From Enoplolaimus lenunculus (lineage: Eukaryota > Nematoda > Enoplea > Enoplida > Thoracostomopsidae), in assembly GCA_030248215.1 (NCBI GenBank), contig JASANG010000089.1, positions 291,594-355,593 of the forward strand: a stretch of DNA of 64,000 nucleotides, given 5' to 3'. The notes below the pieces were generated by a model. It was given only the letters and a program-made list of their open reading frames with translations. It had not been told where the DNA came from and did not search any database. Positions 39,601-54,600 of this stretch are shown here, in pieces; the stretch's first letter is position 1, and each line of letters begins with the position of its first letter. Both the position numbers and the translations under genes were made by a program.

Positions 39601-42600
39601 GTAAAAACGTTAAGCTCAAAAACCATAATGCAATATAAGGGAACAGGATAGTAGCAAAAGAATGGGGGCAAATTATGCGAGATTCACGTTACCAATTGTG
39701 CGCTTGGTACCTGTTTTGTCACTATGCCGTAACGGTACACACAATCTTTTTGTTACAGGTATGGATACCAACAGAAAATAAAATGTTGCACTGAGCTAGA
39801 TGTTTGAAATATTGACCTACCCATCTGGGTAGAGTTAAGATGTCTGCTCGTAGCCCATATAGATGCCACACATTATTCACGTTCAAGCTTGCAATTTAAA
39901 ACAGCGAACTACAGTGAGTTTTGTTTTACAAGTATGGTTTAGTCTTTTTTACAATATATCTTTCGAAAAAGTCAAAAAATGACGATAGCTATAAATATTG
40001 TTAAAACAATTGCGAGAAACAAACCAAAGACTAGTTACTCATAACTACAAACGTAAAGGTGCCCATATGTGTAGTAGCTAGCTAACAACCTATTCATACA
40101 GATTGTTTCTACCTTCTGCTATGGGTAGGTGACAAAGGAGGTACCAAGCGTACAATTGGTAACGTGAACCCCGCAGTACTTTAGATTCATAAAAATCTTT
40201 GTATAATTTTTATTGAGAAATTATAGCGTCATGCACTGGCTGACATGGTCGCTACGCTCGCTTTCTTTCAGTCACTACACCTATTTTAAAGCCTGGTAAC
40301 TCAGCCGTATGCGATTTTTTTCGTATTTTGTGAAACAAAATTCTTTTCCACTTTTCATACACTGTTCTTCCGTTTAGGTGACACATGTCGTTGTTGGATG
40401 CGCTTCTGCACATCTGTGGTGTTCAATTTCTTACTAACCAGAAAAATGGAATGTCATGGCACAATATACGAATCAGTATTTAAATAATAACGCTTAGGAC
40501 TGCAGGATCTGAGGCTAAAATGTTACGACCTTATAAGATTTAATTTTTACTGTATTAAACATGGATAACCACCAACCAAATTTTGCAAGAAATACAACTG
40601 TGAAAACCTAGGCGTATCTAGATGCTGACTTTAGGCAAAGCGTGAAAAACTACTATCATTTCTTCCACAAATGAAGTTGACTTTTGAGAAAGTTGCACTA
40701 CCAATTACCTGAACATGACGGTGCTGCAGCGTCATAAGAGCCAATGGATGTACAAGTCAAAACAGTGCTTCCAATTAAATGATATCCCGCATTACAAGAA
40801 TAAGTCACAGTAGATCCGTCATAAATTGGAGTTGTCGATGCAGTGAAAGTACCGTTGCCAATTGTTGTCGGCGTTGGGCAGATAGCTAAATAAAATATTT
40901 GTCACGATATTTCTCTAAATGTTGACGGGATAACAAAACTAAACATTCAATATTTTGTTGTGTAAGTAATAAACAATGTGTAATACGGTGTAAAGTCTTA
41001 TTAAATATTGCAAGTTCTGTTCGAAAACTCGTTCACAAGTTTTTTAGCTCAAAGTTCTCGATGCTAAAACATGCATCCTTATAGTGCAGGCTTATCTTGC
41101 AAACGGGTGTATTAATGTTGCACGTGTTAGTTTGTGTTAGCGAAGAAATTTGTTAAGTTTTTATAAACATAACGTTTGATCACCCCAGCACGTCGGTGCA
41201 GAATCATTAAAGTTGTGATCGTACTGGCATAGAATGACAGGGTCACCAATCATATAATAGTTTGTGTCACAAAAGTAAGTAACCGTTGTTCCGTCATAAA
41301 CTGGAGTTGTTTCTGCGACAATACTCCCGTCTGTGATAGTAGGCGTTGGTGCACAGATTGCTAAAATATATATGGTGATAAACTTTCAAACTATAAAAAA
41401 ACTTTCCCATTCGAACACAAAAATATCAGTTTGCAAAAAGATCTAAAAAATCCACATTTTAAATTTTCGATTTTAACTGATGGATGGTTTCAAATCTGAA
41501 CTTAACCCGATCGGTCAACACCGACTGATTTCACGTCGAGTTTTAAGTAGTAGTTTGAAATCAAATCACAAGCACTCATCGCTGACGGCAATTGCTATAA
41601 AAAGAAATTGTCACGGAACTTACTGGAAACGGTCCTACACAAGTGTTTTCAACTTGGAATAAAACACGCCGACTGAAAACTTAGATATTCAACCGTCGTG
41701 GATCAAATTGTTGCCTGCAGTATTTCATTACGGCGGAAATGTCTACTGCATTACTTATATATTTCGTAGCAACGGCAACGATTTAGCAAAATCGATAATT
41801 GAGCTTAACACGGCGCCAATTGTTGTATTGGTTAACCGCCGCTGCTAAGGCTTCTTATTGGTTAAAAAAATAATAATTTCTGTGGCGCGACGAAATTGTC
41901 TCTACTTTGCAAACAACATATTACTATAGCGTATTTTTGTTAACCGTCAGCATTATTTAATGTTTCTTTTATGGCATGATTTAGTGGTTATAAACGTTAA
42001 ACTGCACGCATATTCGTAACAACTGTCCATGCCTTTTGGGTCCCCGCGTTGTCCCTACCAACTCTCTTTATACACTGTCTGAGATGTCAATATGTCATTG
42101 TCGGAACCTTTAGGCAACGAGTATGCTCTAGGTATTAATATTTACTTGTCCTACATCATTATCATGAACTGTTAATGTCCATAGTCCCTCGGAAGGGACT
42201 GAATTTTTTTGCGTTGAATGATACGAGTGTGAATACGTGCCCAGCGTGTGTTTATATGTGTGCGTGTGTACTAACGTAATGTCCTGACATCCTACAGAAC
42301 ATGTATTTGTCCAGATTACCTTCAGACAGAGTCTAAACAAGTAACTCTATCTAAGTACAGCTATGATATTGCACCTTGTATCCAGCTAGGATGTGTATTT
42401 TGATGCTGATCCAAATGGTGTGGGTGGAACATTTATTACATCGGCGAGGGCATTTTAACGTGAATGACCCATCACTGCATTTTGCAATTAGAAACGCTTT
42501 GATTTTCAACAAATAAAAAATGAAGTATTGTTGCTACGGTGGATAGTCATTGTGACAATTGGCGCCGCAGCTAGCCATTATGAGAATACGGCTTAATCAG

Positions 42601-45600
42601 TGACGAAGCCACGGCATATGTATGCTCTACCACATATATATCTGACAGACCTGACCAGTTTCGGAATAACAATTTTTTTGTCGAATTCGACAGTTTTTTG
42701 CGTTTCGAGACTTTAATTCGTAAAACAAATTTTGGAATTGCAAGTTGCGTTGAATTCACACATTTTTTGTTGCATTGTAGCCGCGACCAGGGTGCGACCG
42801 GATACCAAAAACTGACGGAGCCGGAGCCGGATAGTTAATTCGATTGTATATTTAACCTCATAATCCTTTATAAGCTTATAGTTTGTATTCTGGTTTATTA
42901 AATTATATTACTGGTTGAGCGCACTGATTATGTGTTTTTTTCGTAAATTAATAGCCTATCACTCCACAATTACCACAAACACATACATTTTTTGATTATA
43001 TATTTCCAAAAATAACTGAAATTCAAGCAAAAAATTAAAATAAAGTATCTAAGTAGCATTCAGATATCAGAACGTAACTCACAATTCTTCCTTCCGTGGC
43101 CTATATTATAAAAGTGTTATCCAGACAAAGCTTAACACTATAACAATGAACCTATTCCATTACTGCAACGTAAAGTACAAAGCCGGCATGCAACCAGAGG
43201 CCTAGCCAGAATTTTGGAATGGGAGCTACGTTCTGAGAAAAAATTTTGGATGGGAATTTACACTTGTTCTCAACTGAATTAATCGCCGTAAGATTGAAGC
43301 AACTATAAAACTGGTTTTCACAGTGAATGTAGTTTCAGTTACTTGAGTTCTAACTAATAGATATGCATGCAGATAAGTCTCACACCGCCCTAAGGTGTTC
43401 TTTGTGTACAAAAGACGGTATGTCACATGATACTAGTCGCGCTCAGAACTATAGCGTTATATTCAAAAATTCAAGTAAGTCAATCTAAGTCAATTAGTTT
43501 CATTTTTTCAAATTTTTAAACAAATATCCGGCAAGAAAAAATACCGGAGCCAAAGCCGGATGCCGATTTTTTGCCGTAGCTGGAGTCGGAGCCGGATATC
43601 CGTCGCAACCTGGCCGCGACATATGTTTTATACAATTTATCTACCAAACGTAGCGCGTATTCTGTTGGAATGACACTTACCCATGCAGACCGGAGCAAGA
43701 ATATTGTACTGGCCATCTGACATACATGTAACAATCGGATTGCCAAGCATGTGATAATTGGCGTCACACGTATAAGTTAACGTCGATGCATTATATATCG
43801 GATCCGTTGACGCAACATATGTCGCATTTTGTACAATTGTAGGTGTCGGACAGATTGCTATAACCGAAGACTTTCAAAAGACTAGATTATAATGGATAAC
43901 AAATAGGTAAAAGAGCTATTCGGATCAAAAAGCATTGAGTATTGAGATATGTATACTGCTCAACCCTCAACATATCATGACGTTATATGCTGGCCAAAAT
44001 TAAAGATGGCTAAAATTTTAAACTTCCAAATTCAAATTGGATAGTACAGAACGAGTTTCACGGCAGCCTCTGTGGCGCAGTGGGTTAGGAGGTTGCCTCG
44101 TTTATGGACCATGCACTGTGGGTTCGATACCTACTCCGGATTTCCGTTTAAAAAAGCGGCGATATTTTTCTGAGTTACTATCTCTGAGTTAAATGAATGG
44201 TGCAAACTTTGTACTAGTTTTAAAATTTATGCGCTAAGTCAATAAATATTGACTTTTGGGTTTTTACAATTGTGCGGTTGTATAGTCTGAATTTTAGCTG
44301 GCAAAATAAACTGTTTCAGTAGTAAATAAATCTGTTATATTTCTGATTTTCGTATTATCTTCAGCGTATAGAATTACAACTGCATGTAGTACAGAAGCAG
44401 GTAGGGGTGTTGATTCCCTAATGTCAGTGGCACGTTACCATACGTGCACTCCGCATATCTATCGTCCCCCTATACTGTTGCAAAAGGCAAGCTATACTGT
44501 TACTGCGAAACTATGAGCGGACATTTTATCTCTAAATAAAAATGTCCGCATAGAGTTAATTGCATTGTCGTACAGTTGTATACTGTTTGCACATTATGTT
44601 AATATTAAATATAGGGTTGCGCGAACTGCCGGACTTTTTCGTTACAACCTAAAAGTCCCCGCCGGATGGGAATTTGAATCTCCCGCTAAAATTTAAAATT
44701 TCCCGCCAAAATATGAATTTTCCGCCCAAATTACAATATGCCAAAATGTTTATTTTCTCCTAAAATTTAAATTTCAAGCCAAAATTTGAGTTTCTAGCCA
44801 AAATTTAAATTTTGCCGTCAAAAATTGAATTTTCCCGCCAAAATTTAAGTTTCCACGCTAATTTGTCGCTAGTGTGTATATCAAATAAAAATATTGCCCA
44901 CAACACAGTTTTTTCAGTTAATATTTTGCGTGCCCGGGCACAGTTTCAGAGAAACTGTATTTTGTACGTAGCTAGCTAAATATGGTTAAACGGACGAGAA
45001 GCATTGGCTAGCTGACTGTTAAAGGACGTCTTTAGCGTTTCGCAACACTCTTGGACATTTTTGTGCGGACCGAACGTACGGTAACGTGTGACTGACATAA
45101 GTGAACCGATGTTTGAAATGAACTGAATCTCACGCAAAGCGAGGTAAATTTTTTGACATTCTGTGTTCGCCACTATTAAACAGCACATATTTTAGGAGAA
45201 GGCTGGTGAGTTCGAACAAATGGGAGACGCCACCCGCGACACTCCAAGCCTCTTTGCGGGTCCCTATTTACGATATGGGTTTGTAAATGAGAGGGATGCT
45301 AATGGCCTTTCCAGTTCAAATTACGTACTACTATCCACCTCATGTTTCTTATTAATTTACCTGGTTAAACCAATTTACGCAAAATATACCCACCCCGTCT
45401 CTCTGACCCATTCAGGGGCTGCTTGTTAAAGCAGTGGCCTTCTCATTCGTATACAAGACTCCAGGAACTTTTTTACAATTCATTCAACATCAAAACTTAC
45501 CAGATGTATTTAGGTTAATCCGGCTAAACCAGTATACAAAATATTTTTACATATAGCAACATGCCTCTGTATGCTTCTAAACAATTTGACCATCCACTTT

Positions 45601-48600
45601 TTAAGAAATTCTAACAACAAGAGCAAATCAAAGCAAATAACCTGAACAATGAGGAGGCTCGATATCATACGTGCCATTAGGTCCACAAGACAACAAAGGT
45701 GTGCCGAGCATGTGAAATCCAACATTACAGGAATACGTCACGTTTGACCCGTCGTAAACAGGAAATGTCGCTTGAACAAACGTACCATTAGTGATTGCGA
45801 CCGGATCCGGGCAAATAGCTGTAAAATATGAGTTATAGATTAATGCTAGAAACAATCAGTGTTTTTCTCCCATACTGCGGCCGGTTAAAGTTGAGTATTC
45901 TGTACTTTAAGCATGATAGATTGGCAGGGCAGTATTTCATAAAATACTAAGTTTGTTATCTAAAAACTCGACTGTAGTTTGCCTCCTTAAAAATCAATTA
46001 AAGTCGCCATTCTAAAAATCTATTTTTAACTGACCTTTACAAATCGGCGGCTCGGAGTTGTAGAGCCTGGTTGGAAGACAAGTTTGAATAGGACTTCCAA
46101 GCATATGATACCCAGTGTCACAAGTATATGTAATGTTTGACGCATCGTAAACCGGGTCTAGTTGTTGTACAAATGAACCATGCGAAATGTTGAGTGGATT
46201 GTCGCAGATCGCTGTAAAATGCATAACGTACCTTTTACGTCGTACGCATAATGTGAGGTAAAAATTCAAGATGGCTTCGAACTAAAGCCTTTGAATTTTT
46301 TAGTTCCAGTTACGGTAGTTTAATTTGCAGCCTGAAATCTTATCACAGAAGAATTTAAAAATATTTGTATAGAACTGGTATAATGTAACAAAGTTTCAAT
46401 GTCCGCCAACAAGTATTTCAACATGCAGTTGCGTTAGCGGCGAACATTGTGCCTTGGTTTCAATTTGCCAAGTTAGATTAATTTCAATAGTTGTATAAAT
46501 ATTTAATAAAATAATTCCATAAAATTTAGTGTTTACCAATACAAATTGGAATTGGTTGCGACCAATTGCCAATGCTATCGCAGACCACTGTCATTGTTGT
46601 TCCAATGCCGAGAGTAAAATTGTATCCAACATTGCATTGAAGTGTCGCTTCCGTGAAAGGAAATAACGCAATTTCAGATGTATTGTACTGCACAGTTCCA
46701 TTTGCCAGGATAATTGGAACACATTCGGTCGCACATGGAAAATCTAAACTTATCATAACTTGTGTATCGTACTACACCGCCAGACATCGCACGCATGAAG
46801 GAACTTGCAGTAATAAAACAAAATTTCTATTTTGTGACATATTGAAATGGTATCATTTTTCAGAAAATATATCTAAAAAATCGTTATCCTATAACGTCGC
46901 AGGTTATATTTGAAGCAAGTAGAACCGTCACTCTACAAATTTGAAGAATATGTCGGCTGCAGATCCTTTTATGTACATACCAGTTTACTTTTTTGTTAAC
47001 CTATAAAAGCATAAAAGTTCTGCCAATTGATTATGACTCTTTCTAAACAACACGGCCTGCGCGATCCCTGTTCAAAGTTTTGTCCAAAGTTAAGGACTGT
47101 TTGCTTTACATACACTTTACTGTGCACCTATTCCAACAATGAAAACGATTTAGACACGGCTTTTGTTTTGTTGTGTTTCAAAGATTGCTGTAAATTTGAA
47201 AGTAACAACTTGCAATAATTGCTTTTTCAAAAACATCTTGCACGGGGTAAATGACGGTGAACACGTCGTGATCAAAACCAAAGAGTTCAGCTTCTAGCTG
47301 TTTTATATTTTTAAATTGCAACTCAGATGATGTAGGCAATTCATGCTTTTAGGGAAACAAGGTAAAAATTGATAAGAAGGTCGAAAAAATCGTATAACGT
47401 AACGAAACGAAATTTTCAAAGACAGCACACCGCGCCGTATATATTTTATTTCAAGGTTTTGAAGCTTACACAATCAAAATATCATATCAGAACGTAATTA
47501 CCTTTCTCGCAAAGTGGCTTTATGTACGTGTTGCACGATGTTGCGTGAAACATACTCGTATGACTTCTGCGAGCATATACACAGTTTCCGTTTGTAGTTT
47601 CAAGAGTTGCTGCTGAAAGTCTAAGCATGAGCCAATTCTATTGCCGTCTCGCTGCGAATACGAATACCGTCGTGAAAACATGCAATAACCGCTTTTAGGC
47701 TTAGCTTTAGGCTTACGCTTACTTTCATTTGGCTTATGTTTACGCTTAGAATAAGGTTAAATTTAACATTTAGCTTAGAACACGGGATAATTTGCAACCA
47801 AATCGGTTGCACTTGAAATTAGTATTGTCGAAAATATATAGTAGTTATCAATACGTCATAAGAATATAAAAATAAAAACCTACGAAAAGGCTTTGTTTCA
47901 TTAAATTTACCTAGTTAAAAATTATTAACAATATTAAAAACCTGAATTAATAGACGCATAAGTATCGGCAAGTGTTAAAGGTGCCTGTGTGCGCTTCGCA
48001 TAAGGCCACTCGTACAGCTCAAATTGAGATTGTTCAAAACCACCAGTTGAATTCCACATTCGCATTCCGTTTACCCGCAATGCGCATCCTTCCATCGCAC
48101 ATCCCAGCACCTGCAGTTTACAATTATACAAAGAATCCAATGAAGTGCTGATTGATACGGAGTGGGGCTAAGGATAAAATTAGGAAACCTCTGATCTTCT
48201 GCCCATTTAACTTAACGGTCGTTTTTTAATCTTTTCTCTCATATAGTATATAATACACTGCTAACTAAACCTTGGCTAACAAGCAATAACTTAGTTGTAA
48301 AGCTCATGAAATGCCTAAAAATTATTTACAGTCAATTCTCTCAAGTTCAACTCTAAAGACCAGCAAAACCTTATCATTAAAAACAGCATCATACTCCTAA
48401 TAAGTCGATGACCGCATTATGGGCCGCAATGCCTTCAACAATTCCAAGTCGCGCCCCAAATTTGCTACAAAATTTCAGAGATCCATCGAAAAATTCATCG
48501 CTTGTCATATCAAGAAAATAACATTTGTCATTTATAGTCGACAGCACATTATGAGTTCCAAGGGCTCCACATTCTGTCAATCTGTTGTCAACATAAGCTA

Positions 48601-51600
48601 AACATTAAAAAATTAGAAATCAAAATAACAAATCTACAAATTTATAAGTTTAATTTGCAGATGAATCAAAAGTATCGTAAAGCGTGGATTTAAGCTTCAT
48701 AAACTAATAGATTGTGTTTAGTTGAGATTAAATTGTTCTCGATTTTGATGCCAACCAAGTATTTCAGTACTGAAGTTACATTGTTTTCTATTATTCAATA
48801 AATTAATCAACCATAAGTAAAATTATGTTAAATTCCATTCTTTGAATTTTATATTCGTCAATAGAACTGATTTTCGCATTTGATTTTCGCTGCATTTTGT
48901 GTTAAAAGCATTGCAGAAGCGCAAGTGATGAAATGAGACCGTTGTTTTGTACTTGGTTATTCTTTATATTGTTTTTGCTCTTTAATCGTTTAGAGAAAAA
49001 TACATTCTGCTTTGCTGAAAACGACAAAGACTAAAAAGTACATTACAGTAACTTTATTAATGCGATGTTCACGTTATAATTGGGGCAGTCCGGAACATGT
49101 TTTGTCCCATGTCCATTTTAGAGGTCAACTTAATATGTTGTAATCTAAACGGAGGATATGACGATAAAATGTGAATACCACATGTCATTGGCTTACAAAT
49201 CCCTGCTCACAAGAGATCATCGCATACGAATAGTCATATATCACCTGATATCACTGGACATTTATGCGAATATCTTATAATATTCCAAAAGCCTACTAAT
49301 GGGTCATCATCGTAATAGTGCGTTCACTAGTGTAAAAAATTGTCCAGGTCTGTGTAAGGACTATGTCATTTTCAAAAACTCTGTAGGAAGGATGTTATAT
49401 TTTGAACTAGTCTGTTTGCAGAGTCCAAGGACAACGCAGACATCCTGCTGACAGGGTCTACAATGTCGCTGCACTCACAGAACCCACTGCATAATGTGCT
49501 TACACTGTAACGAAGCACTGTTCGAAGGGACTATTGTTGTACATTTGTTTTAGCAAAAGCAATGCACAAAAAATTTAAATTTATGTCTTAGAAACGACGC
49601 TGTAGCCAGAGTCTGCGTTTTGTCAGTGGTCCTCGGTTTTGTCCCTACTCCCTTGGAACACTGTCAGGACAAAACCGACTCTGTAAGTACAGGGTGTGCG
49701 TTGTTTCAGGCCCTCGTTATAGCATCGTTTTTTGACACCAGTCCTAAGGGGGTGGGTGGACAATTTTTTACAACTATCCCCGCATTGTTACGTGGATGTT
49801 CCATAAATATCACATATAGAGTATGCAGGACAATGTAATTTGTGCTCACTAATAACATACTAAAAAGCTGGATAATGTGGGGTGTATGACTGCCAATGCT
49901 GAATTAGCTTGTATTTTGTTTCCGGCTTAAATTATCTCTATATAGTTTCCTAAGAACAAATAGTTCAAATCTAAAATTTTAGTATCATATAACTTTTTAG
50001 AAACATTCAGGCAAGTATACCATAACTTTTCAGATATTATGGCTCATCCATGTAATACTGCGCGCACTACTGTAACAAATTGTCCAGGTCTGGGTAAAGA
50101 CCTATGTCATTTTCAGTAACTCTGTAGAAAGGATGTTATATTTAGAACTAGTCTCTTTGCAAAGTCAAAGGACAAAACCCACATACCTCTAGCAGGATCT
50201 GCAATGTGGCTACAGTTAAAGTACACAGTGCAAAATGTCCTTACACTGTAACGACACAATGTTCGAAGGGATCATTGTTGTACATTTGTTTTAGCAGAAG
50301 CTATGCACAAAAAATTAAAATTTATTTCGTAGAAACAATGCTGTAGTGAGAGTCTGCGTTTTGTCAGTAACCCCTACAGAGAGACTCTGCGTTGTCCCTA
50401 CTCCCTTGGAACACTGTCCGGACAAAGCAGGTAATCTAAGTACAGGGTGTGTATTGTCATCAGGCCCTTGTTATAGTATCTTCAACAATACTGATTGGAA
50501 ATGTTGAAATTTAAATAAACTTCCTTGTTTGCTCGTTAAAACGTTTTCGTTCTACAATGATTCGCTACCACAGTACGAAATCTTTTTAGTGTAAATAAAT
50601 GTTTATTTCTTCTGCGCTCTGCAATTTGTCACAAGCTGGCTGCCTAAGTACATGATGTTGGTCACAGCATCTTTTTGACACTGGATCTGACCCATTATCA
50701 AACATGCCCTATATGTGTATGTTTTGTCTGCTGTTAAAAAACATCACTTTTGTTGCTTGAGTGAGTTCGTGAAGTTAGTCCGCATGTAGTGCACTTGTAA
50801 AGCTGGTTGCATGTGTGCAAGCGTCGGTATGTCACATGATACTGTGGGACATTTATGTCAATATCACTTGATATTCCAAAATTACAATGAATATCATATG
50901 ATGTTCAGTGAGACAATGTAACCTTTGGGTGGTGATAAATCAATGTAAAGTCGAACGGCAGACACAGATGTGCTTTAAATACTAAATACACGCCTGCAGA
51001 CACAAAATCGTTTACAACCACAGCTTTATAATTCAAAAATTTAAGTTTCACATTCTAGTATCATATGATATTCAGCAGGACAATTTGGGTATGTTACCTC
51101 AAGTATGCAGACATTTGAAAATAGATCATATGATTTTCGCAGACAATAACTCGAATATTATATGATAATGAAGAACAAAAGGTGACATACACATGATATT
51201 AGCAGACAAATACAAGTTTTTGAATACGATATGGGGTCTACAAGCAGACAAAATGTTACCCAATAGTCTAATAGAGACAAAACTTGTCCCAAGCTGCCTC
51301 CGTGACAGCGTCAACTCCGCATGAGCTGACTGTAAAATATCAGAACATTTTTGTGGTTATTTACTGTATAAAATTTTGCTTTTGATAATTCACATGGTAC
51401 ACAATTTTGCGATGTGCATTGTCGGATCTAAGGTGAAAGGGGTTTCCCGGTCTAGTCTTCATCCCAACCGAGATCAACACCAAAAATTGTGCAGACTTAG
51501 TGCAATAGCGGCATCCAATTTTCGCTCGTTCTGCTCGTTAATTTTCCAATATCATATTTCGAACAGCCCCTTTTCTAGAAAGTTTGTCATCCGCTATTTG

Positions 51601-54600
51601 CAGTGCGTCTGCGAAATTTAATCGCTTTCAAATGTGCCACACGGAAAGTTTTTTAGAAAGTCTCGTCGCAAAACGAGGTGATCGTGGTAATCGGGTAACT
51701 AACTGGCGTATTTTTTTGGGGTAAAATAAATCTAAGCTACAATTAAGATGCCGCGAAAGTTTACAAAAATTACATGAACTTTAAGTTGGTCTGCGACTGT
51801 TGTGCTTGTTTCAGAACGCCTCCAGCAAAGCTAACTGACAATGTAATGGTATTAATTTGGTATTACTATTGGGATTACTGCAACGGGGACAATTGTGAAA
51901 TTACTTGAAGGGACGCTAAGCATGATTTCCAGCATGGACAAGGATTTAATTACTGCAAATACTGTTAAAAAGGGACTTTAGGTATATTCAAGACATGCCT
52001 CCGTGCGCTGATTGCTTAGTAGTATACGGCGATATCTTTGACTGTCTTGGGTTTCAATTTTTGTTAAAATTTTTTGAAATCCTGTGCTACAATTTAGCGT
52101 CGTTTTGGACAAAATTGTTACCCAAAAATTGGTTAAAATGGAACGTGTCTTAAACTTTGCAAGCGTGTTGAAAAATGTAAACCGCTTGGTATGTCAGGAT
52201 TTTTGTGGTATTTCAAGGGTATAAAAGCAGCTGATTCCGGCCACTGTGGTGGTTCTGTTTGTTGAGTTCTAGGAGAGTTATGATGTATACGGTCGTCTGT
52301 GTTTATGAACGTTTTTTGTAAAGTTGCGGATTACTTAGTACCCCAGTGTTTTTGACACGTCTGGCTGCGTGTTGGTTTACGAGTATTAAGGATTTTGGTT
52401 GCTTCTTTATCCTAAAAAGGATCCTGTCCGGTTGTCATAGTACCTACATCCCCTTAACTCTTATTGTACTTGGTTCTAAAGAGTTTCGGTATTTCGGGTA
52501 GCAGAGTCCTTGATTACCTGCAGAGTATTTTGTACATTGATCATTGGAGCAAGTGAAGACATACTTGTGTTAGTTAGATTGTGTACAACAACACAATAAG
52601 TAAACACTCGACACCTTCCAGCGTTACAATACGTATTGAGAGACAATATTTCGAATATCATATGATACGGTAGTGAAAACAGTGAATGTCACAATAGGAT
52701 TGCAGTCAATTCAACTATTTTTAATTTGGTAGCGGATCAACGTACCCACAAACTGTTACCCGCTATTGTAATAGGGACGAAACGTGTTCCAGGTGACCAT
52801 AGGTATAACAATCCCGTATAAAGTCATATAAAATTTTTAAATGTTACAAGTTTGCAAATATGATTTGTGGGCTAGCTAAAATTTGAAGCCCGACGGCTAA
52901 GTTTAATTAAATTATTAGGTACACCATCGTTGTATTAAACTCAGGGCAGTGTTTAAGGGGACCCGAGCCATTTCTGTTTTGCGAATGTGATGCAAGTCGC
53001 ATAATTTTGTATATGAACTCCTCACAAAAAAAAATTTTTCATTGAATACTTTATATTCAGTTTGTCTTTCAATGCTGTGTCCTTTTTATACGCCCAATAT
53101 TCTTATATCGTTTTAAACCGCCATACGGCATCCTATAACTGGGGGATTTGTTGCCAGCTAATTGCGAATTTGGCTAAACTTACAACAAACTGGGTAGCAA
53201 TTCGGAATAGGCCGGTCCCATTTTCCAGCGTTGGTGCAAGTAAGCAAATAGATTTCGTCCGGACTGTCATTTAATCTATACCCGACGTTACAAGTAACAT
53301 TTGCTGTAGTGTTTCCAATGCGTTCTGTTGACGAATAACTAATTTGCGCGTTAGTAATTGAAATTGATTCACAGTCTGGTATGCATTCTGTATCTAAAAT
53401 TCAATACCGTTATTTTACCTCGTTGAATTGTTGTACGCAATCACTCATTAGCCATCGTTACTGGTTTGTAAATTGCATGTTAAAATTGTTGTTAGCTGTT
53501 TTTTCCAGTTTCAGCAGTTACCGATTTTTATATCCCTGGATGCGCTACTGAAAGCAATCATGCTAAGTCCTACATTAGCGTTGGAATATTACGTCCGAAG
53601 CATGTTTTAAACTCAGGCTGTCATTTTAAGCATGGATAAGCAGTACTTTCTTGTATAAAACAAATAGAAGAGTGTATGGCTTTCTGTTTTTCATTTATTC
53701 CCAGTATTCTCGTAAGTTTCAAAATGACTTCAAAATAAATTATTTACGCTTTATATACAAAATTATTTTGAGTCATAACCAAAATTTATGTTAATTTTTT
53801 CCTGACTGAAGTTGCGACTAAAGTGTTTAATCTTACAAACGCTTTTTAAAATTATTATTTTGCATACATTTTTCGCACATCGCTGCTAAAAAGTTTGCAC
53901 AGTTTATTGTGCGTACTGGATCATGCATTCGAGCATTAATTTCGATGCATTGTTCATTTGTAGAGAACGTAAAACCTGCAAAACAGTAATAAAATCTGCA
54001 AAAAACAATAATACAATCTTTAAAAACATCAGTCATTTGTAAGTAGTGTTGTGTACCTTCTAGAAATCGCCGGCTGGTCACTAGCCGGCAGACCAATGGC
54101 ATAGACCGGCCGCACGCCAGCCGACCAGCTGGCCGGTCAATACATGCTTATCACAGATAAAACAACAAACATTGTTATCATTAGCTTAACATTTTTAACA
54201 ATATATATTTAGATTTTGATTCCAGAACTTCTAGCAGAAATCTGAAATGTTACCTACTGTTGGCTTCTTGCAGTGGTACGTTTGCTATTACGACCTACAA
54301 CAGTTTGCGGTAACTTATTATTTGGCGGTGTAAATTTCACGGGTTACTTGAGCAAATTTTATTATAAATTTAAATTCTGGAAATTCTACATTTTCATACA
54401 ACTTTCTTGTAATAAAACTGACAGCTCGTGTGGTGAGATGAATCGCTTCAGATGATCTGGTTTCTATTGCCGTGTAGAAGATATATAGTGAAATCTTTCA
54501 CTGGAGTATATATAAATACTTTTTATAATAATAAAATGAATAATAATTATAGATAGGAACCGTATAACCGGGTATTTAGAAAGGAAATTTTTCCAGATAT

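Larger units (their letters stand above)
49072..51327. mobile_element. Family-2 MITE cluster broken by family-3 insertions
   Basis: Begins with GATGTTCACGTTATAATTGG and ends with GCCTCCGTGACAGCGTCAAC, plausible outer ends of family 2. Family-3 copies lie inside (49298-49806 and 50038-50480). From about 50830, family-2 internal sequence resumes (GATACTGTGGGACATTTATG and repeated ATATCATATGATATTC). The entire cluster lies in one 4.6 kb intron between sushi B and lectin domain 2. Confidence 0.65.

Noticed and set aside
52200-52330. TATA-box promoter of a separate gene
   Set aside because: A TATAAAAG followed by no plausible coding exon inside an intron; chance or repeat-derived.
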